DNA of 64,000 nucleotides from the NCBI GenBank assembly GCA_024291935.2, contig CM044312.1, positions 48,738,001 to 48,802,000 of the forward strand, read 5' to 3'. Positions 41,786 to 52,565 of the stretch are shown piece after piece. Every line of letters starts with the position of its first letter. Position 1 is the first letter of the stretch. This stretch comes from Okapia johnstoni (taxonomy: Eukaryota; Chordata; Mammalia; Artiodactyla; Giraffidae). A program made the translations under genes and the position numbers. The notes beneath the pieces are model-generated. The model made no database searches, was not told the DNA's origin, and saw only the letters and a list, made by a program, of their open reading frames with translations.

Positions 41786-42044
41786 CATAGTAGCACTAAT
41801 CAGAGTCATATTTAAATCACCCAGCATGGGCAGAGATGTTCAGTGGCTTCCAAGGGCAAGGGTGAGAGCAAAGAAGACAACAGTTATTTACCAGAGCATA
41901 TCAGTTACTTTTTAAGTGGATTGAGAACTAGGAGGCAAAAAGAAGATAGTAGCTATGAGTGCTTAGCCTAGGGTCCGACATTTTTGTCCTTTTTGAATAG
42001 CAGCTTCAGGTCTTTTTGAATAGTGCCTCACTTAGGTCCATCTT

Positions 42045-42171
42045 GGAGAAGGAAATGGCAACTCACTCCAGTAATCTTGCCTAGAGAATTGCAGGAACAG
42101 AGGAGCCTGGGTGGGCTGCTGTCTATGGGGTCGCACAGAGTCAGATACAACTGAAGCGACTTAGCAGCAGC
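42045..42171 (+). mobile_element. Bov-tA2 monomer, 5'-truncated, with 11-bp TSD
   Basis: Begins ggagaaggaaatggcaactc and ends gaagcgacttagcagcagca. aggtccatctt is perfect at 42034-42044 and 42172-42182, so the 127-bp unit inserted already truncated. Confidence 0.95.
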
Positions 42172-42182
42172 AGGTCCATCTT

Positions 42183-42815
42183 CCAAAGATGGATTACATG
42201 CCTGGAGAGCCCTGTGATTGAGTTGTAACTAAGGGGAGTCTTTGGGGGGCATGGATAGAGCTTGTCTTCAAAAATTCCTCTCAAGGCAAGATGGAAGCAG
42301 GATGGGATGAGAGGGGCTGGCCACATGATGAGAGGGTTCAGCTATACTCTGGCTCTAGACCCCACCAATGTTAGGGGCAGGCCTAAAGCCCAGACATGAT
42401 GCCCAGACTCACATGTGGAAGGGCTGACACAGTTAAACTTGGGCTGTGTTCCAAGACTTTGCTGGTCACTCTGGGCTCGGAGACCTCACCTCATACACAA
42501 CCGCAAGGGACAACCACAACCACTGCATTGCTATTGCAGTGGTAAAAGGCCAGTGGGATTCAGATCTTTGGAAATCCTTTCTATGCCTTGGTATGAGCCA
42601 GCTTAGACTGTGAAGGTGAAAATTTCCCATCCCTGCCTCCCAGCTGACTGATCTTTACTCAAATTCAAAATGGTCTGACTTTTGGAAAGTGGCCTCTTTG
42701 TCCTAGAAGGCAAAAAATGAAAGCTGCACTATAGAAATCACAGTATTGGAACTCTTTTTTCAATATTTTAGCTCCACTGGAAAGCTGAAAAAAATTTTTG
42801 CATGATTATTGAACA
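42183..42815. other. unassigned single-copy DNA
   Basis: No repeat or gene recognised. Confidence 0.4.
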
Positions 42816-42817
42816 CA

Positions 42818-43811
42818 GTTTTTTTTTTTCATTTTTTAAAATTTATTTTCAATTGGAGGATAATTGCCTTACAATATTGTGTTGGCTTCTGCCATACAAC
42901 AATGTGAATCAACCACAAGTACGCATACACCCCCTCTCTCCTGAACCTCCCCCTCCCCCTCTACCTCATCCCACACCTCTAGGTTGTGACAGAGCACCAG
43001 ATTGAGCATCCTGTGCCATACAGCAGCTTCCCCACCAGCTATCTGTTTTACACATGGTAGCATATATATGTCAGAGGTACTCTCTCAATTCATCCCACCT
43101 TCTTCTTCCCTCTTTGCGTCCAAAGTCTGTTCCCTATGTTTGTGTCTCTATTCTTGCCTTGCAAATAGGTTCATCAGTACCATTTTTCTAGATTCAATTT
43201 ATATGCATTAAAATATGAAGTTTGTTTTTCTTTTTCTGACTTACTTCACTCTCTGTGGCAGGCTCTAGGTTCACCCACCTCACTAGAACTGGCTCACACG
43301 AATTCCTTTTTATGGCTGAGTAATATTCCATTGTATATATGTACCACAACTTCTTTACCTATCTGCCAATGGACATCTAGGTTACCTCCCTGTTCTAGCT
43401 ACTGTAAATAGCACTGCAATGAACACTGGGCTACATGTATCTTTCAGTTATGGTTGTTTCAGGGTATATGCCCAGTAGGGGATTGTTGGGTCATATGGTA
43501 GTTTTATTCCTAGTGTTTTAAGGAATCTCCATACTGTTCTCCATAGTGGCTGTATCAGTTTACATTTACATTTCCAACAACAATACATTCTCACACTCTC
43601 ACCAGCAATTTTTTTTTTTTCAGATTTTTTGGTGATGGCCATTCTGACCAGTATGAGGTGATACTTCATTGTAGTTTTGATTTGTATCTCTCTAATAATG
43701 GGCAAGGTTAAGCACATTTTCATGTGTTTGTTGGCCATCTCTATGTCTTCTTTGGAGAAATGTCTGTTTAGGTTTTCCTCCCACTTTTTGATTGGGTTGT
43801 TTGGAAAACTG
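42818..43811 (-). mobile_element. artiodactyl L1 3' end, about 1 kb
   Basis: The most complete L1 here: poly(A) side ttttttttttcattttttaa, 3' UTR tgtgttggcttctgccatac and gttttacacatggtagcata, ORF2 end ggctgagtaatattccattg to caaggttaagcacattttc. Minus-strand frames at 43448-43912 include [18 protein letters not shown] and [17 protein letters not shown], the conserved ORF2 C-terminus, in a frame broken by small indels. 5'-truncated. Confidence 0.95.
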
Positions 43812-44740
43812 AGATTTGAAAAAGAGTTCATTATATTGAAGCAAAAAAAAAAATGCAAAACAGAAGAACAAGAGTCTATTGAATTTCTCTGTGAAATGTG
43901 ATAGTAACACATGTACTTAAGTTTTGTTTGCTGATGCTTTCAGTGCATTCTCAAGTCTTAAAAAGGAAGATTCTGGAAAACAGAGCATTGCAGGACTTGC
44001 TGGGACAGTAACAAGAGGAAAGCATTCGGAGCTCCATTGTTAGGTCTCTATATATGTAACTGTGAAACACTCTTTTTCTTCTACTCGCCCTCCCTCATGT
44101 TTCTTCCTGGGCCTCAGGTGGGACTCCTTCAGGTGGAATTGTGGTATATTATATTGTTCACAACATTTAAATAATCTCCTTACCTAGAAGCCTGTCCTCA
44201 GCCTCATTCTGAGTTTTCTGTTCTTGCAGGATTATATCTTTGTTGCGTGTGCGATAAATGCTTGACATTCCTCTTAACTGCACATAAAACAAATTCGTGC
44301 CTTTCCTCTGCTAGAAAGAGAGAGAGAAGAAAACAGGGCATCAGAGGAAAAAAAAACCTAAACAGCCTTCAGGGGCAGACCAAAGAGGAGATAATCTTTC
44401 TCTCCTCTGAGATCAGAGTAAGAAGCAATTAATTTCCTTGGCTGCACAAAGGGGCTGTAGGTAGACATTGAAAGAACTTCCAGTTAATGAGGATTTCTGA
44501 ACTGGAGGATGAATTATCTGGGTGGGATAAGAGTCTCCTTCCCTTGAGGTATTTAAAAGCTGGAGCAAGAGGCAAGCAGGAGGGCTTATGTGCTGATTGG
44601 CTTGCAGAGAGAGAGGAGAAGTAGCCTGGCATCTGCTCAGGAAGACAATGAAAGCAACTGGCTGAATGAAATCAGTCTTTCCTCCCCTTTCTGTGTCTTC
44701 TCAACCAGCTCAGATACCCCCTGCCACCAGCAGTGAATAC
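43812..44740. other. unassigned single-copy DNA
   Basis: A-run at 43841-43852; otherwise nothing recognised. Confidence 0.4.
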
Positions 44741-44747
44741 CTTGCAT

Positions 44748-44960
44748 TTTTTGTTTCCAAAATACTTTCATGTTACTTCGGTTGGTTCTTACAGTGATTA
44801 AATGGGAAGCGCAGACATTGTTATCGTCGTTGGAACAGGGGACCAGAGTCAGGTGAGCGGTCTGCACTCACACAGTCAGCATCAGGGCTGGGACCTGAAC
44901 TGGTTTCCCCATATACTATGCTTTTCCACTACAGTTTGAAAATTCTGAGTCTGATGAAGT
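44748..44960 (-). repeat. MIR SINE
   Basis: cacacagtcagcatcagggc, tgggacctgaactggtttcc and gcagacattgttatcgtcg follow the reverse MIR order. Confidence 0.6.
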
Positions 44961-45814
44961 ATTAAGGATGGTGGGGATTCCACTACAGCTTAAACTGAAT
45001 TTCTGAACATTTTCATTATGTTTCCAGATGGAAATAATAAGGACTTCCCACCTTATCTCCTTGTTAACTTTTGACTGGAGGGCAGGATGGCTTGACTTCT
45101 AGCTAGCTTTATTAGAACTGACACAAACCGAAGATGCAACTTCCTTTAAAAAAAATAGAGAAGAGAAAGAGGGTGTGTGCTCTCCTCTGCCTAATTGCAT
45201 GGTCTACTGAATTGCAAGGCTGTGCCCCAGGGGCTTGACTCCAAACCAGAAAACTCCAGGGAACATATTGTTGGGAAGTGCCTGGCCTCCCTAGAGACAA
45301 ATCAACCGGCTGATCTGATTACAGCTTCATCAGCCTAACTTGAGCCTTGCATGGCTCCTTTTCTTAAGGAATTTAGAGTAAAACTGAATTTTAAAAAATA
45401 ATTGAAACCACTTTATATCTTTCATATGAAGTCTAAGAAGGGCGTAGCTAAGTTTCTGCATTCACAACGTCTTTTCTGGAGAGTGGAGGGCAGAGAGTAG
45501 ACCTCACAAGGAAATCAGCCCCAAGTATTCATCTTGGAATCAACTGTAAAATGCCCTGCTGGGTCCCCACCATGCCCGACTGCAGCCCTTACCTATTCTT
45601 GTTTTAAGGTACAGGCTTGTTACATAATTGACAGATATAGATCTGCAATGTCTATGAAAGTCAGGGTAATAAGTACTGAGTACTCCAAAGTATTTGTAAA
45701 CATGAAAAACAAAAGTATATTTAATACTTCAGTAGGAAATGTCAGTTTGGAATTTGAGAGGTAGGGGTTATATTTTTCTGCTTTAAATTTTTGGTCACAT
45801 ATCATATATCTATT
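44961..45814. other. unassigned single-copy DNA
   Basis: No repeat recognised. Small frames lack domains. Confidence 0.4.
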
Positions 45815-45829
45815 CCATATATGCACATA

Positions 45830-46048
45830 TGTGCGTGCTCAGTTGCTAAGCAGTCTCTGACTCTTTGCAACCCCACAGACTATAGCCCGCCAGGTTCTTC
45901 TGTCCACAGGATTCTCAAGGCAAGAATACTGGAGTGTGTTGCTGTGCCCTCCTCCAGGGGATCTTCCCAACCCAAGGATTGAAACTGTATCAATTTCATC
46001 TCCTGCATTAGCAGGAGGATTCTTTACCACTGAGCCTCCTGGGAAGCC
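45830..46048 (-). mobile_element. Bov-tA SINE with 15-bp TSD
   Basis: Reverse full unit from gtgcgtgctcagttgctaag to ctgagcctcctgggaagcc. ccatatatgcacata is perfect at 45815-45829 and 46049-46063. Confidence 0.96.
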
Positions 46049-46063
46049 CCATATATGCACATA

Positions 46064-46530
46064 CATACACACATAATGTGTGTGTATGTCTGTAAATCCC
46101 ATCCCCTTATATAATCAATCAGTGTGTACCTATGTGTGAACATGCCATATAAATTAAACACACACACAGAGGCTTTAATGCATGAGGGCTCAGCATAACA
46201 GTTTCTGCAATTTTTGTTTTGTTTTAACAGAATTATGGCACCTTTAGTTTTACTTCTGTAACAGAAGGTATGGGGCTCCTGGCATAACATCAAATAGTTC
46301 TCTCTCTCTCTTTTTCGATCTGAGGAAGGAAGGAAGAAAGGTAGCAAGGAAGAAAGGGTTTTGACAGATTTAATTGGGTAGTAGGGGTCTCTAAAAGCAC
46401 TACCTACTGGGGAGGGAAGAAACAGAAACTGGAAGAGAGGATTTCCTGCTCCCATTTCCTGCGCTGGTCAGAACCTCCCTCTTGAAGTAAGTTCGTACAA
46501 CCCTTCCGCAAGGCACGTTTCTCATATGCA
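46064..46530. other. simple repeats and unassigned DNA
   Basis: CA tract at 46158-46168, (TC)n at about 46298-46312 and GGAA/GAAA-rich DNA at 46322-46358. Otherwise unrecognised. Confidence 0.45.
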
Positions 46531-46539
46531 TCCACTTGA

Positions 46540-46740
46540 CCCAGTTTTTCTAGGAATTTATCCCAAGGAAGCAACTGGACAGGTGTGCAAAATAGAAGTA
46601 TTGGAATACACATTAGTGAGAAATTGGAGAGTTAGAAACAGTAAAATGTCTAAGACAAGACATTATTTAATGTCTGTTAACTAGATCATAACACATCTCG
46701 ATTTCAGAATAATAAGCTATGGTTCATATGGCAATGATCC
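46540..46740 (+). mobile_element. old L1M fragment, diverged
   Basis: aggaatttatcccaaggaag, attggagagttagaaacag and taaaatgtctaagacaag echo the L1M ORF2-end series (ggaatttatcctaagg ... aattggaaacaacctaaatg). Confidence 0.45.
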
Positions 46741-46751
46741 ATATTTCCTGC

Positions 46752-46950
46752 CTGGAAAGATAATGAGAGCTGATTTTTAATGAAAGTTGACCACATGGCA
46801 GGTGCTTCACATATATTGTCTGATTCAATGCTCATAACCACTCCTTGAGTTAGGTATTATTTTACTCAACTGATGGATGAGGAAAATGGCCTGAGGTTAA
46901 GTAGACCCAGTGTCACAGACTTAATAACAGTCATTAAGACTTAAACTTTA
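46752..46950 (-). repeat. MIR SINE
   Basis: catggcaggtgcttcacata, tgattcaatgctcataacca, gatggatgaggaaaatggcc, then tgaggttaagtagacccag: reverse MIR. Confidence 0.8.
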
Positions 46951-47396
46951 GATCTCACTATTTAAACATCTTTGTGAAGATGCCCCCAGCAATTTTTTGA
47001 ATGCAACAGAGAAACAAAGGAAATAAAAGGATGTATTTGTGCAAATACACAGGAAGAGAAAGCAAAAGAGTTGAAGAGATGGCACTGTCGACTAAAAAGA
47101 AAAATAGCACAACTTGAGACTTGTGTGTTAAGTTTTATTTGGGGGCAAAATGAGGACTGCAGCCCAGCACATAGGACCTCAAATAGCTCTGAGAAACTGC
47201 TCCAAAGACACGGGGGGATGATCTGTATATATGTGATTTTGGTGAAGGGAGAATACATGCAATCATGCACACACTTTTTTCAGAAGGTTTCTGCTAGTTG
47301 TGAGGAGCAGTTGTCACCATGAAGGATTTTAGTATTTTTCTAGATAAAAGGAGATACAAGAATTGGGCTCATAAAATCGGCTCTTAGGCTGGCTTA

Positions 47397-48075
47397 AAAC
47401 TCAACATTTAAAAAACTAAGATCATGGCATCAGATCGCATCACTTCATGGCAAGTAGGTGGGGAAACAATGGAAACAGTGACAGACTTTTTTTTCTTGGG
47501 CTCCAAAATCACTGTGGACGGTGACTGCAGCCATGAAATTCAAAGACGCTTGCTCCTTGGAAGAAAAGCTATGACCAACCTAGACAGCATATTAAAAAGT
47601 AGAGTCATCACTTTGCTGACAAAGATCTGTCTAGTCAAAGCTATGGTTTTTCCAGTAGTCATGTACGGATGTGAGAGTCAGACCATAAAGAAAGCTGAGC
47701 ACTGCAGAACTGATGCTTTCAAATTGTGGTGCTGGAGAAGATTCTTGAGAGTCCCTTGGACTGCAAGGAGATCAAACCAGTCAATCCTAAAGGAAATCAA
47801 CCCTAAATATTCATTGAAAGGACTGAAGCTGAAGCTCCAATACTTTGGCCACCTGATGCAAAGAGCTGACTCATGGCAAATGGCCCTGATGCTGGTAAAG
47901 ATTGAAGGCAGGAGGAGAAGTGGGCAACAGAGGATGAGATGGCTGAATGGCATCATCAATTCTATTGAGTTTGAGCAAATTCTGGGAGATAGTGAAGGGC
48001 AGAGAAGCCTGGCAGGCTGCAGTCCATGGGGTTGCAAAGAGTTGGACACAACTGAGCAACTGAACAACAAAAATA
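47397..48075 (+). mobile_element. BovB (RTE LINE) 3' end nested in ERV LTR
   Basis: About 680 bp from aactcaacatttaaaaaact to the tail cacaactgagcaactgaac. It interrupts the LTR between its U5-side part and U3-side part, so BovB inserted after the LTR. This copy keeps one open frame across almost its entire length. Confidence 0.95.
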
Positions 48076-48149
48076 TCCAACTATCTGAAGACCTGTCCTA
48101 CCGGTTTTTCCCTGAGGACAGAGTGCCTCATTTTAGCTCTCCACTCTGA
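47424..48149 (+). pseudogene. BovB ORF2 C-terminal remnant, open for 241 codons
   Basis: Starts MASDRITSWQVGGETMETVT and continues through [83 protein letters not shown] and SLAGCSPWGCKELDTTEQL. This is the region after the catalytic palm of the BovB non-LTR reverse transcriptase. The endonuclease and the palm (with its YxDD motif) are missing, so no activity is possible. About 25 codons at the end come from LTR sequence. A four-residue loss in [11 protein letters not shown] (here LKLKLQYFG) keeps the frame. Confidence 0.9.
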
Positions 48150-48257
48150 GCTCCTTTCAGGGCCTGTTAAAAATTAGCAGCTGCAGAAGCACTTGATTTA
48201 ATCCTTGTAGAAGATGGTAAGTGCCTGTAGAAAGTGCCAATTTGTAGCTGCCAGTGC

Positions 48258-48445
48258 AATGGTTAAGATTTGCAGGCTTTGGACTAAGAGAATCAAGTTC
48301 AAATCCCAGCACCGCACTGATGAGTTCTATAACTTTGGGCGAGTGACTTGACATCTCTAACACTTCAGTTCCATCATTACAGAAGAGAGATAGAATTTCC
48401 CATCTCATGAATTTGTTGTAAGGCTAGATAATAGACGGGGGACTG
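48258..48445 (+). repeat. MIR SINE
   Basis: gcaatggttaagatttgcag, gttcaaatcccagcaccgca, ctttgggcgagtgacttgac, gaatttgttgtaaggctaga: forward MIR from its tRNA-like head. Confidence 0.85.
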
Positions 48446-48455
48446 TCATATATAC

Positions 48456-48640
48456 AGAGAGACCTCTGGAAGGATGTTCACCTATGCATGAACAGTGGTC
48501 ATATCACTGGGTAGCAAAATGTGAGGGGGGGATTTTATGTTTTCTTTCTCCTTTTCTATATTTCTTTAAAATTATCTCAAAGGGTTTGTGTCCTTTTATA
48601 AATAGAAAATCCAGTAAAGCTGTTTTCATTTTGAAAATGA
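48456..48640 (+). mobile_element. old L1M 3' UTR fragment
   Basis: tggaaggatgttcacctatg, aacagtggtcatatcactgg, tttctatatttctttaaaat follow the L1M/HAL1-like 3' UTR series. Confidence 0.5.
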
Positions 48641-49164
48641 TAATGATATAATTTCATTTGGAAATGATAATCAGTGACAAAGAATGAGGACAAGGAGAAG
48701 GGAGAGGAGATGAAGCTGCAAAAAGGGAATTAACCATCATCTCCTTTAGAGAGAACAGTCGCCGGCAGGACCTGGAGCTAGAATCAGCATCTCCTGCCTT
48801 TCAAGTGAGCATAATCTGCACCTTCGTGAGCTTGAAGAACATTCTGCAGGAGGCAGGCAGGTCTACTCTTAGAGCAGGACATTGGCTAAGGCTGCTCTTA
48901 ACAGGCCTGGCCAATCTTTCTGTGCCCTTTGCCAGAGCCCTGCCTTCTCCTGGAGTGCTGCTGTTTCCTCTGTTGAGGGAAGCAGTCTAAAACAATGATT
49001 CATACAAAGATGGAAGTGATTCATCATGTTCTGGGAGCCCTCTCAAAGTCTTTATAGTAAAAAGAAAACTTTCAATGGAACTCTTGGCCTATTGGAGGGA
49101 GATTAAATTGATCTGACCGCTTCAAGTTAGATTTAGTTTTTGATTTTTACCAAAACTTTTGGAA
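48641..49164. other. unassigned single-copy DNA
   Basis: No repeat or gene recognised. Confidence 0.4.
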
Positions 49165-49218
49165 TTATACATACATTTTGACCTAGCAAATGTACTTTTA
49201 AACATATATTGTGGTAAT

Positions 49219-49324
49219 AATCTATAATGGAAAAGAATCTGTAAAGAAATATATAAATACCTGAATCACTGTGCTGTACACCTGAAACACAACATTGTAA
49301 ATTAACCTTCAATTAAAAAAAAAG
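49219..49324 (+). mobile_element. younger L1 3' tip nested in L1M
   Basis: taatctataatggaaaagaa, cactgtgctgtacacctgaa, acacaacattgtaaattaac, then a poly(A) run: the terminal 100 bp of an artiodactyl L1. Confidence 0.8.
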
Positions 49325-49440
49325 AATGCATTCCAAAGAAATAATCATAAACACACAAAATGTTTAGCTACATGAATATTCACTATAGTAACTCTTTATT
49401 ATAGTGAAAATTAAGACCTGCCTACATGTCCAACAAGAGT

Positions 49441-49654
49441 TTCACAGTTATGATCACTCAGTCGTGTCCGAATCTTTGCGATTCCATGGACTGTAGCCTG
49501 TCAAGCTCCACTGTCTATGGAATTCTGCAGGCAAGAATACTGGAGTAGGTTGCCATTCCCTTCTCCAGGAGAATCTTCCTGACCAAGGGATTGAACCTGG
49601 GTCTCCTGCATTGCTGGCAGATTCATTAACATCTGAGCCCCTAGGGAAGCCCAA
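49441..49654 (-). mobile_element. Bov-tA SINE nested in L1M
   Basis: gatcactcagtcgtgtccga to gcccctagggaagccc in reverse. caacaag at 49431-49437 and 49655-49661 fits a short target duplication. Confidence 0.94.
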
Positions 49655-50034
49655 CAACAAGGAATTGTATAAATTACATCAGCTCCAGTCAATGGACTAT
49701 ATGATTCCTTCTAAAAATGTTATTGTGGAAGTATATTTATTGTCCTGGTGAAATGTTCCTAATATGATATTTAAAAAAGCAGATCCCCAAATTAAATATT
49801 CCCATGTAAAACAAGAAAAGTACACCTATACTAAAACTTTTGAAAAATTGGAAATGTTAATATTTATTTCTGAACTGTTATTATTTCCTTCTCTTTGTTT
49901 ATTGAATATATGCCACTTTTGAAGTAAGAAGTACTGTTATCACAATTTTTAAGGCATAGGATCCCAAAGTATACCCCTACTACACTGCAGCATACTATGT
50001 TGCTAAGTTCACAAGGACATGTACCACATCTATT

Positions 50035-50128
50035 TCAGTTTATCACTGTGATTTCAGCACTTGGCACAATGCCTGACAGGTAGAAGTTCTTCTTGGATGT
50101 TTGTTGAACGAATGAATGAAAGAATGGT
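50035..50128 (+). repeat. L2 LINE 3' end
   Basis: tcagcacttggcacaatgcc, tgacaggtagaagttcttct, gtttgttgaacgaatgaatg: L2 terminus with its (GAAT)n tail. Confidence 0.75.
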
Positions 50129-50267
50129 AGGACAAATGTATGAACAAACAAAATGGTAGTAACAGGGGACCCAAGATGAGGGAGAGACTCACAACATATT
50201 GTACACAACTACTTGACCTCCTGTATGTAATTTGGTAGTAGAGCTCCATAGGATGAGACCCATTCAT

Positions 50268-50325
50268 CTTTGAAGTCATTACAATGCCTTGCTCATGGTA
50301 GAGGGAGCTCAATAAATGATGCATG
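50268..50325 (+). repeat. L2/MIR3 terminal fragment
   Basis: caatgccttgctcatggtag, agggagctcaataaatgatg. Confidence 0.5.
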
Positions 50326-51580
50326 AAACTATAACCTATGGTTCATCTTCCTCCTCCTGGGATCACTCCTGCAGACTTTTCTGCAGCAGGTAAATGCATC
50401 TCCCCAGGGCAGATCAAGGGCAAAGACTGTAGTAACAGTCATTACAATTGGAAGCTGTACTACTTGGGGTTAGGTTTGTCATAAAGTAACAGAAACAAAG
50501 TGAAAATGGCTTGAAAATAATTAAAAGTTCATTTCTTTCTAACATTCAAGAAATCCAGAGGCGGACAGCTTGGAATTGGAAAGGAGCTATCACATTTCTT
50601 CTATCTTTTTGCTCTGCCACAAGTGGCTTCCATTCCCATGGTCGCTTTGTGGTCCAAAACGGCTTCTGGGGCTCCAGTTATTTCATCAGCATTCCAGCAA
50701 ACAGGAAGGAGTAAGAGAAGAAGAAATATATGCTCACTTTCCAGCAGCTGCACACATGACCTCTGCTTTATCCCACTGGCCCAGACTTCATCAAGGGGGC
50801 CTGATAAATGTGGTTTTTGTTCTGGGATGCCTCATTCCTAGCTAATGATTGGGGGTTTTCTTCCTGTGGAAGAAAGGAAGAACTGATATTGGGAAACAAT
50901 TGGCAGCTTCTGCCACTGTGGTGTCCTCAGCCATCCCATTGCTAGCCAAACTGAGTCTCATCAAATGTGTAGCATCTGTTGTGATGATATAGGGAAAGTC
51001 ACTCTGTCAGTGGGTTACAATTAACCAGGTGTTTGGGGCTGCTGCTGATAAACACTGCCAAGTGATGACACATTTCCCCAATTGCCCCCTAATGGCACAG
51101 ATCCATTTGCAGCAGAGGTCTCTGTTATGGGCACAGGCGTGACCAGGTCCCTGCTCTCTGCCTAGCAGAGCTGGACCACGAACTGCAAGTCAGCATCTTT
51201 CCTGCTGTAGCAATTACTCCTGTCCTGCAGATCCTGGCTGACTGCGGCATTTAAATCATCAGAGAAGCCAAGAAGTAGCCATGAGGGATTCTAATTATAT
51301 TCATGAGGAAAGAAATAGAAGAGGCCTAAGTTTCAGAGAACATCGTCAAGGGATTTGAGTCACCCTCTGGAGACTGTGGGGTGCTGCCCTTTGTGACATC
51401 ACTAGGGGGCTGGCAGGTCACTAGATCTGAGTGTAGCAAAGCAATGTCAGGCTACATTAGAGCAAAGGAAAAATAATGGTTCTTTTCTTGTGGAAGTGAT
51501 AAGAAACAGATGGCAATAGGCATTCTGTTAGCAGCTACCATTTATTTAGGGATTGTGTAAGTCCTTGTGGTTGCCAGCAT
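50326..51580. other. unassigned; possible ancient LTR-like repeat
   Basis: Positions 50440-50930 (gtcataaagtaacagaaaca ... ttgggaaacaattggcagct) have the look of an old LTR or DNA-transposon family with gttttcttcctgtggaagaa, but I cannot name it. Three overlapping frames of 68-92 codons there have no domain. 50930-51580 is unrecognised. Confidence 0.3.
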
Positions 51581-51584
51581 TCAA

Positions 51585-52382
51585 GACAGCCTGCAATAAT
51601 CCTTACTTCTGGTCTTTATGCCCTTGTCCAGTCCTGTCCCACTCTGAATCAGAGCTGACCTATGTGACCAGCAGCCTTCAGTGGGAGTGGTGATGTGTAA
51701 CTCTGAGGCTGAGTCATCATAGGCATTGCAGCTTCTGCCTTGGCCTTTGAATTGATTGCTCTGAGGGAAGCCAGTCACCATTCTGGGACGCTCTAGCTGT
51801 TCTATAAAGAGGCTGATGTGGAGAGCAACCAGGACCTGCATCAATCAATCAATCAGCCACATAGTGGGCAACCTTGGAAGTAGATCCTCCAGCCCCAGGC
51901 TGGCCTTCCCAGGACTGCAGCCCCAAACAACATCTGACTGAACTGTATGAGCAATCCCAAACCAGAACCACCAAGCTATGCTCATGTGCTCAGTCATGTC
52001 CTACTCTTTGCCACACTGTGGACTGTAGTCTGCCAGGCTTCTCTGTCCGTGGGATTCTCACGGACAAGAATACTGCAGTGGGTTGCCATTTCCTCCTCCA
52101 GGGGATTTCCCCGGCCCAGGGATTGAACCTGCATCTCTTTCATTGCAGATGAAAGGCAGATGATCATCCCACTCATTTTCCTCCTGTGCTGCATTTCCAC
52201 CTGGATTGCAGGTGGACACTTTACTTGCTGAGCCATCAGGGGAGCCTATATGAGAAATCCAAGGCCAGAACCACTCAGCTAAACCCCCCCCTAAATTCCT
52301 GTCCCTCAGAAAAAATGAGATAATAGATGCTTGTTTGTGCTTTAAGCCACAATGTTTGTTATGTGGCAATAGATAACTAACG
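51585..52382 (+). mobile_element. MLT1-type MaLR LTR, split by Bov-tA
   Basis: gggcaaccttggaagtagat, cctccagccccaggctggcc and gcagccccaaacaacatctg before the SINE, and cagaaccactcagctaaacc, ataatagatgcttgtttgtg, ctttaagccacaatgtttgt and gcaatagataactaacggag after it, form the 3' half of an MLT1-class LTR. The 5' limit is uncertain. Confidence 0.75.
51979..52247 (-). mobile_element. Bov-tA SINE carrying a 56-bp templated insert
   Basis: Reverse unit: ctcatgtgctcagtcatgtc, gttgccatttcctcctccag, ggattgaacctgcatctctt, then a 56-bp foreign segment (52149-52204) flanked by attgcag (52142-52148 and 52205-52211), then the head ctttacttgctgagccatca. About 33 bp on each outer side (51946-51978 and 52248-52280) are similar but about 20% diverged, so the LTR segment appears twice around the SINE. 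Confidence 0.9.
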
Positions 52383-52565
52383 GAGCCTTTACATATAATT
52401 TGTTCATCACAACGACACTCAGAAGGCATTGTTATCCCCATTTTACTGATAAGGAGAATGAGGCTTAGAAAGGTTAGTTTTCCTGGGATCAGAATATCTG
52501 TTAGAAGAAAGCTGGGACTCTAGTTTAGCTGTGCAATGCATAAAATCACCATACTGAACAACTGC
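52383..52565 (-). repeat. MIR SINE fragment
   Basis: tttacatataatttgttcat, cattgttatccccattttac, tgataaggagaatgaggctt: reverse MIR core. Confidence 0.75.

Larger units (their letters stand above)
47086..48170 (-). mobile_element. ERV solo LTR (copy A), split by BovB
   Basis: On the minus strand it ends gttgtgctatttttcttttt, agtcgaca with an AATAAA signal (plus tttatt at 47134-47139) and has a TATA-like tatata near 47227. The R/U5 block caaatagctctgagaaactg / ctccaaagacacgg is shared with the LTR at 58274-58706. Its U3 continues after the BovB from about 48076. Solo, no internal retroviral genes. The left end TG at 47086 is clear; the right end is approximate. Confidence 0.7.
49165..49930 (+). 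mobile_element. old L1M ORF2-end/3' fragment with two nested insertions
   Basis: The pieces 49165-49218 (cattttgacctagcaaatg), 49325-49437 (ccaaagaaataatcataaac, cctacatgtccaacaagag) and 49655-49930 (gaattgtataaattacatca and on) are consecutive old L1M sequence. They are interrupted by a younger L1 3' tip and a Bov-tA, giving three age layers. Confidence 0.7.

Noticed and set aside
41986..42023. Small direct repeat of tttttgaatag with a 24-bp period
   Set aside because: Too short to be more than a local slippage duplication.
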